A stretch of DNA of 64,000 nucleotides from Melanocharis versteri (taxonomy: Eukaryota > Chordata > Aves > Passeriformes > Melanocharitidae): NCBI GenBank assembly GCA_013397845.1, contig VZTG01000395.1, positions 788,542 through 852,541 of the forward strand. The letters are read 5' to 3'. Positions 42,748 to 56,467 of this stretch are shown in pieces (within the stretch, counting starts at the first letter, position 1; each line of letters starts with the position of its first letter). The notes under the pieces were generated by a model, which did no database searches, had not been told where the DNA came from, and saw only the letters and a program-made list of their open reading frames with translations. A program made the translations under genes and the position numbers.

Positions 42748-43495
42748 AATTACAGGACGGTTTGGCTTGTAAGGAACTTTTAAAATCATGTAGTCCCAAC
42801 CCCCCTGCCATGGGCAGGGACATTGTCCACTAAACTAGACTGATCAAAGCCCCATCCAAACTGACCTGGAACTTTTCCAGAGCCAGGGCACCCACAACCT
42901 CTCTGGGCACCCAGTGTCTCAACACCCTCACTGTAAAGAATTTCTCCTTATGTCCATCATAAATCTACCATCTCTGAGTTTAAAAATGTTACCCCTTCTC
43001 CTGTCCCTACAGGCGCTGCTAAAAGCTCTCTTAGTCGTTCCAGTTAGCCCCCTTTAAGTATTAAAAGGTCACATAAGGTCTCCCTGAAGTCTCTTCTCCA
43101 GGCTGATTCTCTCAGTCTTTCCTCATGGGAGAGGTGCTCCATCCCTCTGATCATCTTGGTGCCCTTCTCTGGATTCGCTCCAACAAGTCCTTCATGTGCT
43201 GGGATCCCAGAGCTGGATGCAGCACTGCAGGTGGGGTCTCACCAGGGCAGAGCAGAGGGGCAGAATCCCCTCCCTCACCTGCTGCCCACGCTGCTTTGGA
43301 TGCAGCCCAGGGCACGTTTGGCTTTCTGGGCTGCAAGGGCACATGGCTGTGTCGTGTCCAGCCTCTCACCCACAGCACCTCAAAGTTCTTCTGTTCTCAC
43401 TTCCTTCGTCCCCCAGCCTGTCTGGATTGCCCCAGCCCACATCCATGACTTGGCACTTGGCCTTGTTGAACTTCCTAAGGTTCACATGAAGAAAC
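42748..43495 (-). mobile_element. CR1 LINE 3' fragment, minus orientation
   Basis: Starts AATTACAGGACGGTTTGGCT and runs through CAAAGCCCCATCCAAACTGA, AGGCTGATTCTCTCAGTCTT and CACTTGGCCTTGTTGAACTT, the minus-strand order of CR1. The cluster of ORFs at 43125-43509 is old CR1 sequence, not a gene. Its 3' end faces that of the + strand CR1 1.1 kb upstream. Confidence 0.93.
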
Positions 43496-46400
43496 AGGCC
43501 AATAGTTAACTGCATTAACTGGAATTGGTATTTTTGATTTTTTGCCTGAAAATGTTAGAAAACTATGTCAAATACAATTTATGGAGAGAATAGCCACTTG
43601 TGGTGTCACCACAGTCAGTTTTACATTCAATTTGTTTCTGATTTGTAGCCTGATATTGAGCAATTCAGAGCCCTGTTTTGGTAACAAAACGGATTGAGGG
43701 TGGTAAAAAAAAATTTTTTCACCATTAGAGTGCAGGAACCAGGATGGGATGTATTTCTGTAGATACTGGATCTCCTGGTCAGACAAGCTAAAGGAAATTT
43801 TCTTTCAGAGAAGTGGGGGTCCCAAGGAATAGCACTAGCCAGCTATTGTCATAAAATTTCCTTTTTTTGACAACACTAATGTCAAAAATCAAATACAGCT
43901 AATCAAAAATCTGTGTTGTTACACTTGTTCAGATGTTGTCAAAACGTGAATATACCATCCGTTCACAAAAAAAAAAAAAAAGAGAAAAATTTCTCTGTCA
44001 TAGTGGGAAGCTTCTTCAGCTATTTGAGTTCTTTTCCCTTAGATAAACACATTAGATAGCCAGACATGGATTTTTAAAATTATTACTTAACAAATCATGA
44101 AAGTGAAATGGATCCTAGAGAGATGGATTCCTGGAAGTCTTTTGACTCTCTACTACTTTGGGGTAGGGGGAGTGTTTTTCCGAATATTATTAGAGTGCAG
44201 TTTTGCAAGCCCTTACATGCATGTTTAGCTTAAAACATTTTAGTAAATACAATTAAGTGGGTAGGACTACTTCTGGGCCCAGAATTAGACATAAGGTTGT
44301 TTCAGTCCACAGGGCTGTGGATTGGGTGGTTGTTGCCAGGACTGTGTAATTTTTCCTTGTCATCTCTTTGATATGTAAGATACTTGTTGTACCCACTTCG
44401 TTCTAATCTCTCTTCTCATCTTAGAGCAACATGGAGCCATTTCAGTTGAGGCTAACAAACGAAGTCTATTTCCTAATAAAAATATGCTCTGTTTAAGTGG
44501 ATTCCTGACATCTAAGAGCTAATGTTTGAATGTGTGTTCTGTTAGCGTGTAGTTCTGTGAGCTTAGTCATTACTGCTTTGAAGCCAAACAGTTTACTTTA
44601 TGTGAAATTTAGTAATGCATTCGGTAATTCAGTAATACATTCAACTCATTTCTGTGGAATTCCGCCCCTTCTTTCTCAGGTATTTCATTGTGTTTTTGGA
44701 GTGTGTTTTGTATGCTGTATGGAGGAATAATTGGAGGAAGAGGAAAGGGCAGATGTCCTGGCTCCAGTGATGATTTTATTTTATTTTTTTCAGACTCCAG
44801 ATGTTTTTTGCTGTTACTAGAATATCCAGGTGAAACTTGGAGCATAACTGGAATATTTGCAACTGTGCTGCTGTGATGAAAATCACAGAATTAAAATTAC
44901 TGATATATCATATCTTTAAATGTGAACAGGTTGATAGAACCTTCTTATTATTTTTCTAAATGACAATGTCTGAAAAGCATTGAACGTTTTCCATGGTGCT
45001 GTCAGCTTTTCTTTGAGATCATTGGTCGGAATCTACAATGTTTATTGTTGCATATATATGTGTGTGTGTGGAAGACAGTATTTCTTTACATTACTGAAAG
45101 TGAGTTTTGGCCAGGGGTTTGTTTCATGTGCCTTACTTGAGTAGTTACAAAAATGTGTTACTCTTCATTTCTATGATTATCTAAGTGTTTATTTTCTGAG
45201 TTTTCAACCCTTTTGAAAAACATGAATATGTAACACTGGAAATAATAAGTATTTTTCAATATTTTAGTGAGGAAATATATATACTACTTGTCTTTTCTTT
45301 TCCCTGAGTGTTTCAGTAAGTTTAATCAGGTGATATTGGCTGACAAATATTTTCTCATGTTTATCTTATTTTGCCAAGCGTTTAGTGAAATTTACTTTGA
45401 TTTTATACACACTTTGCTCATCTTGATACGAGCTGTGCTATCTTTACTAGGCTGGCCTTTGAAAAGCAGTTTTGACCCAAACTGTCAAAAAATATCCAGC
45501 CATCATCTTTTTCTCCCCTTTTTCTCCAAATGCACACAGGTCATCTTAAAAAGAATAAATAGATATCAAAATTTTGGGATAAATTGTAGTATTTCCTAAC
45601 CACTAGTTCTGTAAGTGATTGTGGTAGCTGCTAACCTCTTTACTGTTTGTAGGAGAAATTTTCTGCAACAAACTTCAAATGTTGTTGAAAGAACACACTT
45701 CACTGTCATGAAATGCATTTAAAAAATGAGTTTGATAATGAAAGTGAAGAGAACTGCAGTCTGTCTCAGACCTGTGGCACTGGCTGCCCCCAGAGCTGCA
45801 AGCTCTCTTTGTGTTTAGAGTTTGGGGAATAATATTCGCTTCTCCCTAAGTTGTTATGCCGACTTCCTCAGCTGTGGAATTTGGAGACAAATCCTGTTGG
45901 CAAAATGTAGCATCTGACAAGGAAAGAGGCAGCTTGTGCTGGAAAAGATGGTGAGCTTTTCTGTGGTCCTTAATTCTGTGGAATTTCATTGCCTAATTTT
46001 GGACCAGTCTCTCAAAATCTTAGGCTGTCAAACAGAGATGGTAAAAGTCATCTCTGTTTTGCAAATCTTCTTTGCTCAAGAGGAATGTAATTGTACACCA
46101 CAGTCTTCAGGTGAGAGATTTCAGTGGTGTGGTGACACTGTAAGGGCCACTTGATGGACTCTGTGTTCCTCAAGGCATGCTGAGATTGATTTGCAAAGTC
46201 TAAATCTACTGCAGGAGCCAAAGGCAAATGTTTTGAGATAGCTGGTCTGGCTGTGGAGTAACACTGCAGTGTTTGGTACAGCAGGGCTAGGCTCCAGAAA
46301 TCTTCATGTCCATAAAATTGTATGGCAGCACTCCAGCAAGATTTAAGATATGTGAATAAGTAAGGCTTATCTGCAGTATGGGATAGGAAGTTGAGGAGGA

Positions 46401-49400
46401 AAAACGCTGTTCAGATTTTTGCAGGGTGGGTTTTTTTTTTTAAAGGTAGAGAGGAAAGAGATTTTCAAGTTGACAGTGCGGATACATGAAACTCAGGATA
46501 AACATTCTTTCAAACTACTTGATATAAATCCAAACAACACTTTTATGAGCGAGGTCATGACCATTGTCTTAAATAGAATGAGAAAGGAAAATTACTTGAA
46601 GAGGTGAAGTGATGTTACTGTTTCTCTGTAGAGGACAATAGTTTGTAATTAATCTTTTCCCAAAATACGTCCTTACTGATATAGCTTTGTGTGTTTACAG
46701 CTGAAGGGAACCCTTGTGCAGTATGTCAATATGATTTTCTTAAAAATAATCTTCCACCTTTTCACTCTCTTTAAATTTATGGCTCTATTTCCTAAGCAGA
46801 AGAAGGTACTATTTGCATGTGTGAAGAGTTTTTTATATAGTTACGTAAATATTCACTGTTTTGACATTTTGACTTTCTTTTATGTTTGGCAGGAAGTGAA
46901 AAATGAACTTGCTGGATTACTCTAAAATATGTAGGGAGTGTTTTGTTCTTGAGACATCTATCTGTCCATTTGGATGTGAACCATAACTTAGTGAAATAGA
47001 AAACATTTTCTGTGGATAAACTAATTGCTATTGATAGTATGCTTAGCATATTTTTCTTGCAGAATTATGGGAGTATTTTCTATTCGTATTAGACTGATTA
47101 GTATGCCAAGAAACAGTCAGTTCTAAAGATTAGATACATATTCTTTTCAAATGAAGTTGTATTGGTAGAATAAAAGAAACAAGTTCTTTACAGTTCTTTG
47201 TTGTTTTGTTGGTGTTTTCCCCCCCTCTCTGTTTCTCAGGTTTGAATGAAATTGAATTTTCTCAGGAGTAATTCTCCATACATGGGAGTGGTCTGCCTTG
47301 GTTGCTATATTCTTTCTGCTGCCTTTTCACTGATTATTTTACTTTTCTGGCCCTGCAGTGAGCATGTTTAAGGAGCTAAATGGCTGAAAACTAAAACAGC
47401 AGAAGACCTGTCCAGTTTAGCTCCCTAAACTGGCTTGCTCAGGTGAGAAAGACATAACTGCTGAGGCAAAGGAGGGGTGAGAATTTTTGTTTAAGGGACA
47501 GAGAGACTGGTTTAGACTGTCCTGGGACTTCATCCTCAGACCTTGAATAGATCACTTCTGTATGCAAACATATGCTGCTTGACTGGTTAATCTGCAGCTC
47601 TGAAAATTACTGTGGGTTGCTGTAATTTATTTACTCATTGTTAGCTGCCTGCAACACTCAGCTTTGGAAGCAAATGTTTGTGTTAACCTGCTTTCGAAGT
47701 TTGTTTTGAGAAGAGTTGGGTGGAGTAAGTTCTTGAGACATCCATCCTGACTGCTGTGGATGTCACCAATAGCATAGGCTCAAGCTTCCAATTTCTCAGT
47801 GGTTTTTATTCAACTGCTTCTTAATAGGGTCAACAACGTAACGGCTGTCTTTTGCAGTCTGGGGCAAATGAAAAGAAACAAGCTTCAAAAGGTTCATTTA
47901 TACTTTTCCTTGATACAGCATGTATATTCGAATGACATGTAATGATAATTATTTTATATAAAAATTATCAGTATTGGTCACTCTTAATGAAAAGTACAAG
48001 CTGTTCAGTAATTCCGCCTCAAAACCCCTCCCAAAGAGCTATTTTTGGTCGCTTTTCTTCAGTGAATTGAAACAGAGCAATTACCAACATGTTTTACAGT
48101 TTTAATATTTCAACACTTGTTATTTGTGGAAGTCCTTCAGGCTTTGTTAGCAAATGTAGCAAAAGATGTAGCAAATAACTACTTCATCCTGTATTCCAAG
48201 GGTCATTCACTACAACTAGGCTTTTTCTCATTTTACCTTTAAGACAATCCTGTTTAAATTATTTTAATTGACTATAATATGTTCAGGCATGAGTCTCAGA
48301 CTTACTTTATTTTTAAAATGCATCATTATAAAATAGTTTTATACATTCTGTATAGTTGGTGTTTGCAATACCTGTGGCAGTCTGTTTTGTGTAAGCCAGA
48401 TATTTTGAGATGTTGAGACATGGAGGTAGGCGATGTAGGAGGCATAGAGTGCATAGAGTTTATTTATAAGTCTAGAAGGTGCATTATTGTTAATGTCATG
48501 GAAGGAATGTGTTAATACTCTCATTTACATAACCTTTTTAATGAAGGGCTTAATTGTCTGAAAGTTGTTATCTTGTTAAAGAGATGAAATGACATGACAG
48601 AGCTAAAACTAAAAGATTGGACAGATTTCTGTGTTAAGCTGTAAACTGCATTCCAAGAAATTACATAAAATAAATACTATGAATGTAAAATTCCAACTTC
48701 ACATGGCCACCCAGGCACTCTGTTGATGAAACCCCAGTCGTTTGTGCAGTGGTGTGTGCCTCCTTAGGAGATAGTGCCAGGCTAGATCCTCTTCTGCTCC
48801 CTAGTCAAGTTTTTGAAGTGCTGTTAAATAATAATTTCTGTCAAATGTTTGACAATTTACTGACAGCATTTTTCAGTTACCTTGGGTACTTCTGTCAAAT
48901 TCCACTATGCAGTTGTGCTCACTCAAAAACTCTCTTTGAAGCATATGGAAGTTAAATGTTTATAACAGAGCTGCAACTTAAATTGTGTGGTAAATGTAAT
49001 ACTTTCACAGAAAATGGTAAGATAGTATCATTTCATACAACAGATCTACAGAACTTCTTTCTAAATGGTTATTGATAGTTGTTATTTGGAATTTCTCTGC
49101 TTTTGTGAAGCTGGTGGAGTGCCATTGTTTAGCTGTGAAGTAGAACTGGAGTATTGGTTTTTTGCCATTGGGTAGACTGAAAACCAACAAACCTTCAGAG
49201 AGCAATGTAAAGAAGGCAGTAAGGTCAAGGAAAATCTCCTGCTGTCCTCCCAAGGCCTGTAGGTGCACCTAGAGGAAAAATGAATAGCTGAACTGTTGTA
49301 ATCTAAAGAGAAGGATTCTGAAAAGTATTATTTAAAAGCTTGACTTTGCTGGGAAAAAGTCCCTTATATTGAAAAGTTTGTGGTGTTTTCAATCTGAAGG

Positions 49401-52343
49401 TTTGAAAAGGTTTTTTACTGTGTGATCTGATGAGAAGAGCAGCAAAATGGCATTGTTGCAGATCTCTTCACAGGTAATGAAGAAAAATATATTAATTGTA
49501 TGAAAAAATGACATGGCAACCTGGACTGTGTGGATAAGATGAGTTTAAAGAGCTGGAAATGTGCTGGCTGAGTAAGACATTGCAGCTCTGAAGAACAGAT
49601 TCGACTGTGGTCAATCATCTCATATTGGGAACAGTTAATGACAAATCATGAAAATAATGCAAGATCAGTTTTGAGACTATGAGATTTTGTCTGAGAATCC
49701 AGCTGATACAAAGCTATAGCAAGGAAAGAAACCCGAAGAAGAAAAGATCAGGAGATGACAGGAACGCAGGAGCACGGCTTTGTTAAAAATCTACTTCTGA
49801 CATTGTATTACTGGCTCAGCTAAAGCACCACTTTTTAAAAAGCCTTAAAATTAAAAAAGACAGTTCTGCTGACTTGAGTAGAAACAAAATGGATCTTGAC
49901 TGAAGCACCATATTGCAGCACGAAGTAGTAAGAAGCTTTTAGCTTTCCTCCTTATTTCTGTAGCATAAAGAGTTGGTGCAGCTTGGTGTGCAAGTGGAAG
50001 TTGTGAAAGCACTTACCTTGTTTTCCTGCCTGCTGCACAGAATGGCTTACCTCTGCATTTACAGGGACAGCACTTCATGTTCCTCTGAGCTGCCCAAAAA
50101 ATCACAGCATAAATTTCCATTGATCTTGGGTCCTCTGTCATGCTTTAAAATGTGCATTCAATCAATTTCTGTCCAGGAAAGGACCTAGATCTTTAGTGGA
50201 ACATGACGTGTCGGCGGGAAGGTTGTGCAGCTGGAAGGCAGCTGTGTCATTGGGCTTTTGGAGGGATTGATGAAGGTCTCTGAATGTGTCCTCCTTTTTG
50301 GCTTGGTGAGAAAATTTAAAAGAAGGGAGTTGGTTTACTAAGACTATGACTGGTTGGAAGAGTGTGCATAATTACAGCGTGCCATAGTTATGCAGTCAGT
50401 CAGAAAGTGAGTTTTCATAGGGCGTCATGGTTTACGTTGTCACAGCTACACTGAGTGTTGCTTTAGTTTTTTCTATTGCGAATGTCAGTTTAGCAAAGTA
50501 TGGTACCACACTTGGAGTTTTAAGTTTGACATATGCATTGTTTGGATAAATTGCAAGTCTTAATGTTGTTAAAAATTCATACTTTTCACAGAAACATTCA
50601 CATAGTAGCTCATGCAGATGGTTCTGTGTTACGTACCACCTTAAATTTGAGACTGATCAGGAAATTAAATAACTTCCCATCTAATCATGTACTTTCTAGA
50701 GGATAGTGTTTGAGCAGCTGTTCCTAGCGGTGGGCAGGTGCCCTATTCTGCTTTCGTTCAGCTACTTCCTGTGATGAGTGGAAGATTTTTAAAATGAAGT
50801 AAAGTATGATGATAATTTCTTAAACAGTTTAGAAGATGAAAATGTCATACTGTAAACTTTGCACATACAATCTTAATTGAGGTAACTGAGGGGGTTGAAA
50901 TCAATATATAGCGAGGCATGGTTATAAATTTATAGGTGACTTCAGAATCTGGGAGACTTTTGGAAATGTCAGCTCAGAATGATTTCAACTTACTTATTGC
51001 TAATTTTCCCACAGTAGATTTTTTCCTAGGACTTTTTTTAAATACAGAAAATCTAAAATTGTGATAGTAAGAGGTTTCATATTTAAAATACTTCTGCTTG
51101 ACAAAGGGAGTGAGTTAATATTTTCACTAGCATTCTTTTTAATTGAGTATCACAACTGTAAATGTAAAATTGATCTGCTAAACAGTACGTCCTAGCAAAC
51201 AACCTTGATTTCTGGTAAACTACATTTTGGTAAAGGAGGGTAATGTTTGTGCAGCTAGAATAGAATTCCACATCCGAGATAAGGATAAGGCAGTTGCTCT
51301 GGGGGCAGCACTGGCTTTCATATGGAGCTGAAGGACAGAACCCTAGTTTTGAAAATGTCTGTGGTGCTGTCTTGGGGATGTGGGTTTTTCCTTCCCCTTT
51401 ATAATTTTGAGACAAAGAGAAGTTGCCATGATGTAGCAGGGAAGAGCCAGCAAATACTGGTGGGGAAGCAGCTCTGAAGGCTTCTTGGCATAGGGGAATG
51501 GAATTCTGGTTCTTATTCCTGAATGTGTAAAGGGACATAAAGCCCCTGCTCTCAACCATAGCTCTAAGTGTGGAGGACAGGAGCAGAGTGGCTGCATCCT
51601 GCCCTGGCCACCATTGCTGCTCTGCTCTCAGCAGTGCACTGTGGGCTGCGGGGGACAGGGTGCCTAGGGGGATGGTGAGGCAGCATTTTTGTTAAACTGA
51701 TCCTATTTCCTAACAAAGCATGTTAGTTGCTTAGCTGGGTGTTGTGTTTGCAGAATGGATGAGGTATGAGCTGTGACATTGGTATAGAGTGAAAATTCAT
51801 AAGTGGGAGGAGAAAGGAATTGCATCACTAATCTGGTGTGGTTGTGCACCAGAAGTCTCCGCCTAGAAGTGTGTCTGTGTTTCAAGTTACAATGGGAAGT
51901 AACAGTTGTTGAGATCATCCGCCTTTTGATTTGCAGTGCAGGGTTAAGGTTGAGCTGGACTCTGGGCATTGGCTTCACTGCTGGTATTGCTCATAGCCAT
52001 AAAATACAGCTCTGTAGTCTGCATGGGGCTCAGCTGCTGCTTCGGATATCTGCACAGGGAAGACTTCAATGGCTTGTCGTAGAATATCTTTCTCAGGGAA
52101 CTCAGGGCGTTTGTGATTCTGAAATCAGGGCTGTCCTCTTGGCAGAAGACTTAGAGTTGTTGTTTTTTTTCTTTGATCTGTACCCATTTTTTTTGTTGTT
52201 ATTGTTTGACCTGTACCCTACTTAGCCTGTGCTGTCTACCTGAAAGGCTTCCCATTTGTCTGTGCTGTCTCGTCGGAGGTGCTGGCATCTCCCACATCCC
52301 CCACTCCCCCATTCTTGCTTTGTAAGCCTACTGGATTGCTTTT
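43496..52343. other. ROCK2 intron 1, central part
   Basis: AT-rich, no exon or transposon recognised. A poly(A) run lies at about 43967-43981 and a composite CRE/E2F-like site at 50203-50221. Short ORFs show no family. Confidence 0.5.
50203..50221 (+). promoter_or_regulatory. Possible CRE-like plus E2F-like site
   Basis: TGACGTG (CRE half-site with E-box-like end) is followed four bases later by GGCGGGAA, whose complement TTCCCGCC is a classical E2F site. CpG-containing motifs are rare in this AT-rich intron. No other evidence of function. Confidence 0.25.
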
Positions 52344-52416
52344 CATAGAATCATTAAGGCTGGAAAAGACCCTTAAGATCATCAAGTCCAACCACTAACC
52401 TAACACTAAAAAACAA
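52344..52416 (-). mobile_element. CR1 LINE 3' tail
   Basis: TTCATAGAATCATTAAGGCT, then AAGATCATCAAGTCCAACCA: the minus-strand CR1 3' end, about 70 bp. Confidence 0.75.
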
Positions 52417-52751
52417 TAAACTTCCATTTTTCAGATTATTTCCCCCCACAATATTCCCATGGATGTAGTGTGGGGAATTCTGGAAACAATTTACAAGTCA
52501 TGAATCATATTCTGTGTTGATGTTCATGAACTGGTGAATGACCTGAGAGTCATCTGTCTTGCTGGCCTAACAAATGACTTCAAGGCACATGGTTTTTTCA
52601 CTTGTTGATACTGGGAAGGACTCAGATAAGAGGTCTGATTCAATTTATGATGCTTTGTGGATTATCTTTTTACATATGCATGTAGAAGTACCTGCAAAAA
52701 AACTGTCATGGTTCTTTTTTTAAAGAAATTTGTGAACAAAGATTGTAAAAG

Positions 52752-52769
52752 TCTAGAACTAGTTCTAGA
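52752..52769. repeat. 18-bp perfect palindrome
   Basis: TCTAGAACTAGTTCTAGA equals its own reverse complement. Further TTCTAG and ACTAGT pieces follow within 50 bp, suggesting local repeat expansion. Confidence 0.85.
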
Positions 52770-55352
52770 ATTTTGATGCTAATTCTAGGATTCTAGCACT
52801 AGTTTGTGTTAGTAGGATTTTAGAATTTTACAGGAAAGTTAATTTTTTAAGTAAATGGCTTCAGTTTCTCCAATGTTGTCAATCAATGGTGTAGCTATGG
52901 AGTTAAATTTCCGTTTAATTAATTTGCTTTCTTTTAAAAATAATTTAATACCAAATTTATCATATGGTTTAGTAGTAATGGGAATTAAAGTCAATGCAGA
53001 AACATTGGTTTATAATTGGAATCAAGCCGTTCAGATTGAAAAAGCCATAATAATTTTAACTGCTCCTTTCTTCCTTTTGCTCAAGTCTAAGTGATAATAT
53101 TTAGAATTCCTTTCAAAATGTGTTTGGAATGATCTTTGACATTTCCCTCTGTAATCCTTTTCTATCCTTTCATCTTTTTAACTATTGACCGCCTTTCTTG
53201 TCTGCATTACGTCTACTAAAACTCTGGCCTGTTTTTTCTTGTTATTTTAATGCTAACTTGGATTTTAAGTATCATGATTTACTGTAGAAACCTGTCTGTG
53301 GATTTTCGTTCTTCCAAATCCTTTGCATGAGCAAATGTGATCTTGTTTTCATGCCAAACTTTCATCAATATTTGATGATTAATAATAGGTCTTAACTATC
53401 TTCTAATTCGATGGCAGTATTTCTTAGCCTGTCTAACACTTCTTTGCTGATCCTTTGTAGAAGAAGTTTTATGTTGCTGCTATTAGGCAAATGCAATCAT
53501 ATGTAGTTTTCAAACAGGTTTCCATGACAGATTTGTTATTCAGATGTATTGAAGTCACTGTGGGATCAGACAGAATAGTAGGGATTAGCTGCACGTTAAT
53601 GAATTTTCACATATAGTTGTTGTGGTAACTGTAATTCAGTGTTTCTGAAAAGTACGTGTAAACATGGGTGATTTGAGCACATGATGAAGTTAGGTATATG
53701 CTTTCGAAGAACTGAAATCATATTTTAAGATCAGTGAGTCAGCATAAAGGATTACTGCTTCTAGGAGTTCTATTTTGGTATGTAACGAAAGTATTTCCAC
53801 TGAGAGTGGTGGCATTCTGAGTAAAGAGGTGGATTAAATATAGAATTGCATAGTGTGTAGTATAGGGTGATATCAAAACTTAGAAATAAGTATTAGAAGG
53901 TAAGCTGCGTGGTGGGTCATTGCACCTCAAAGTGATGAAAATTAAAATGGGATCTTCTTATCTCTTACCTGTGCACCTCTGTCTTCCTGGTTCGTGTACA
54001 GGAAGTTAGGAACCAGGAACTCTCTTGAAGAGTTAAAGACAATAAAAGTGCATATCGACTTCAAAATGTGGTGGGTTTGGATGAGATTTTTTCTTGAGAG
54101 CTTGGAAACTTGTATGTCCATCTGAAAATCACATTACTCATGGATAAAAGGACAAGTGCGCATATGTAGAGCAAAACCTTTGATTTTACTTCATCCATAA
54201 GGAACAGCAGAGTGAGTTTACAATAGCTCAGGAATATCATCTTTACTGTGAAAAGAAGTATATTTGCTCTAATTTCAGAATTTTGCAATAGTGCTTGTGT
54301 TAGTAGAGGTAAGTTTTTTTTTTTTTAATTGGATTTGAAAATAATAATTTCCTAAGGTGGTGAAATTGTGCAAATAACACTGAATTCGAAATTCAGATAC
54401 TGAGAATTGAGATGTCTTGGAAAAAAAGACACTAGAGTTCTCTTAAAGATAAATCTCATATTTAAAGTATGGCTGTAACTTGAAATTATTTTCACTCTTA
54501 ACAGTAAAAGTCTGAGGAACTTCATTATGATTTTGAGTCTCTTCTAAAAGGACTACAGTTTCCTTTGCCAATTTGATGTGATTCCTTTCCAGAAATGCAA
54601 ACAAAAAGATCATGTATACATAAGCACACCTAATTGTTTGGTTTGCACCTACAGCTGGAACACTGGGAAGAGGAATGTTCTGGGAACTCGTTATGCAAAT
54701 GCCAAACCGAGTGCCCCACTTTATTTCAGAGTTGCCATCTAGAGTATTACCACAACAAATGGCATTTTTTAACTAGAATGAGGTTTAACCAGCTGTAAAA
54801 TTGATAATCAGTCATGGTATTTCAGAAACTGCAGTGTGAGCAGTTTTTACATTGTCTGTGCAGTAATGAAAATCAAGTTCCTAGAACACTGAATGTACCT
54901 GAAAGTAGTTTTTAAGCTACCCAAGAGAAATTTTCAACACTGAATTCTGTTGGTTTTGTTTTCACTGAGCAAGAGGTGAAGTTGCATCCAGGAAAGAGTA
55001 AACAAAGTATTGCACAGCCACCCATACCATGCTGGATTATTATGTCAAAGGGGAAGTGAAATAAGGTTGGGCAGTCAACCTTTATTCTATTTTACCCTCT
55101 AAGTTGTGCTGCCACTCCCAAGAGGTAAAAGTTGGCTTAAAATAGATGCAGTATGACTTTAAAACATCACTAAAGGGTAAATAGTTTTTTTGTTGTACAT
55201 TGCAAAGATTAGAAAAATTGTTTAATTGCACAGGGCTCACACTAAGTCCTTACAAATGTTTCCTGCAAGCTCATAGCCTGCTTTGTAGCAGTAGCACTTG
55301 ATTTGGCTGTTGCCAGAGCTGGCATTTGAATCCAGCCTCTGTTTTCTCACAT
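52770..55352. other. ROCK2 intron 1, unique part
   Basis: AT-rich, nothing recognised. A 79-codon + strand ORF at 52855-53094 has no domain. Confidence 0.5.
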
Positions 55353-55455
55353 TTCACAGAATTATTTAGATTGGAAAAGACCTCCAAGTTCATCAGAGTC
55401 CAACCTTTGACCAATCACCACTTCATCAACAAATTATTCCTCCAGCCCCAAATTT
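55353..55455 (-). mobile_element. CR1 LINE 3' tail
   Basis: TTCACAGAATTATTTAGATTGG, then TCCAACCTTTGACCAATCACC: the same CR1 subfamily as the inner copy at 11838. Confidence 0.8.
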
Positions 55456-56467
55456 CAAGGCTCCTCTTGCAGGCTAGGAGGGCGACAGGCAAGATACAAT
55501 GTACTGCTGGTTTCAGAATGGTTTATCTTTGTCTCTGTTGTTGAAGCTCTTCTTTTTTTCCATGTATACTTTTGAGTTTGGCATGAGAGATGTTCCGTTT
55601 TGTCCAGAGCATGTAATACTGAGGCTGAAAGAAACTTGTCTTACTTACATGTAATTATTTGTAGGGATTAAAGCAGCTTGTGTGAGCATGAAAAGACAGT
55701 TTCCCAAAGCAGTAACATGAAAGTGATTAGAATCACTAAATTGAATTAGGAGTTTTTCTGGCCTAACTATGCTGTTCCCAGCAGTAGTCAATAACTTAGA
55801 AGTGCCTGGGACAGAGTGCAGAAGAAGGACTCTCCTGTTCAATTCCTCTCTCCCAGCCTGGGGAGACGGGGCAACTCAGGGAGTGTCCAAGGTAGATGTG
55901 GTGGGTTTCTGTCTCACAGCCCTTGACAGCTTTATCTCCCTTGAATTGAATAGCCTTCAGCCTAACATAAACTCCTTGGCAGCAGAAACATCCCGTGGCA
56001 ATAAGTTCTATGATGTGAATAAACCTTTCCCTTCTGTTTTAAGTGTCTTGCATGCTGGCTTCATTTGGCTTCTATTTTCCTATTGATGGGGATCCAGCTA
56101 GCCAGGGAATCTGAGTCACTCTATACGTAGGAGACCAGGTTCCAGCTGAATGCCTGTGATACTGTCTGATGTTGTCTCAGCTTATTTCAATTTGTGCTTA
56201 TCCATCAGGCGTCTCTTATCTTAGATTTGACTGCAATACAAAACAAAACAGAGTCATGATCTTCCACAGACAGGCCCCGGTCTATGATCGATGTTGCTGT
56301 GATTATACAATTCACAATGAAATATTGTTTCACAAAATATCCTGTCAGCTCTTCTAGCAGCAATGTCTAGCCAAATAATTTGTGGTATTTCTGGAGATGT
56401 ACATGGCACCCTGTCAGTAATTGAGCTCTGGTTGAAGCAATTTTCAGAATTGACTGCAAGTACCCAT
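55456..56467. other. ROCK2 intron 1, unassigned
   Basis: Includes a 105-codon ORF (55769-56086) without a recognised domain. The stretch near 55985-56060 looks like a worn repeat, but I cannot name it. Confidence 0.35.

Noticed and set aside
43125..43509. Cluster of overlapping ORFs of 75-117 codons
   Set aside because: They are within a minus-oriented CR1 fragment and are not its own reverse-transcriptase frame in intact form.
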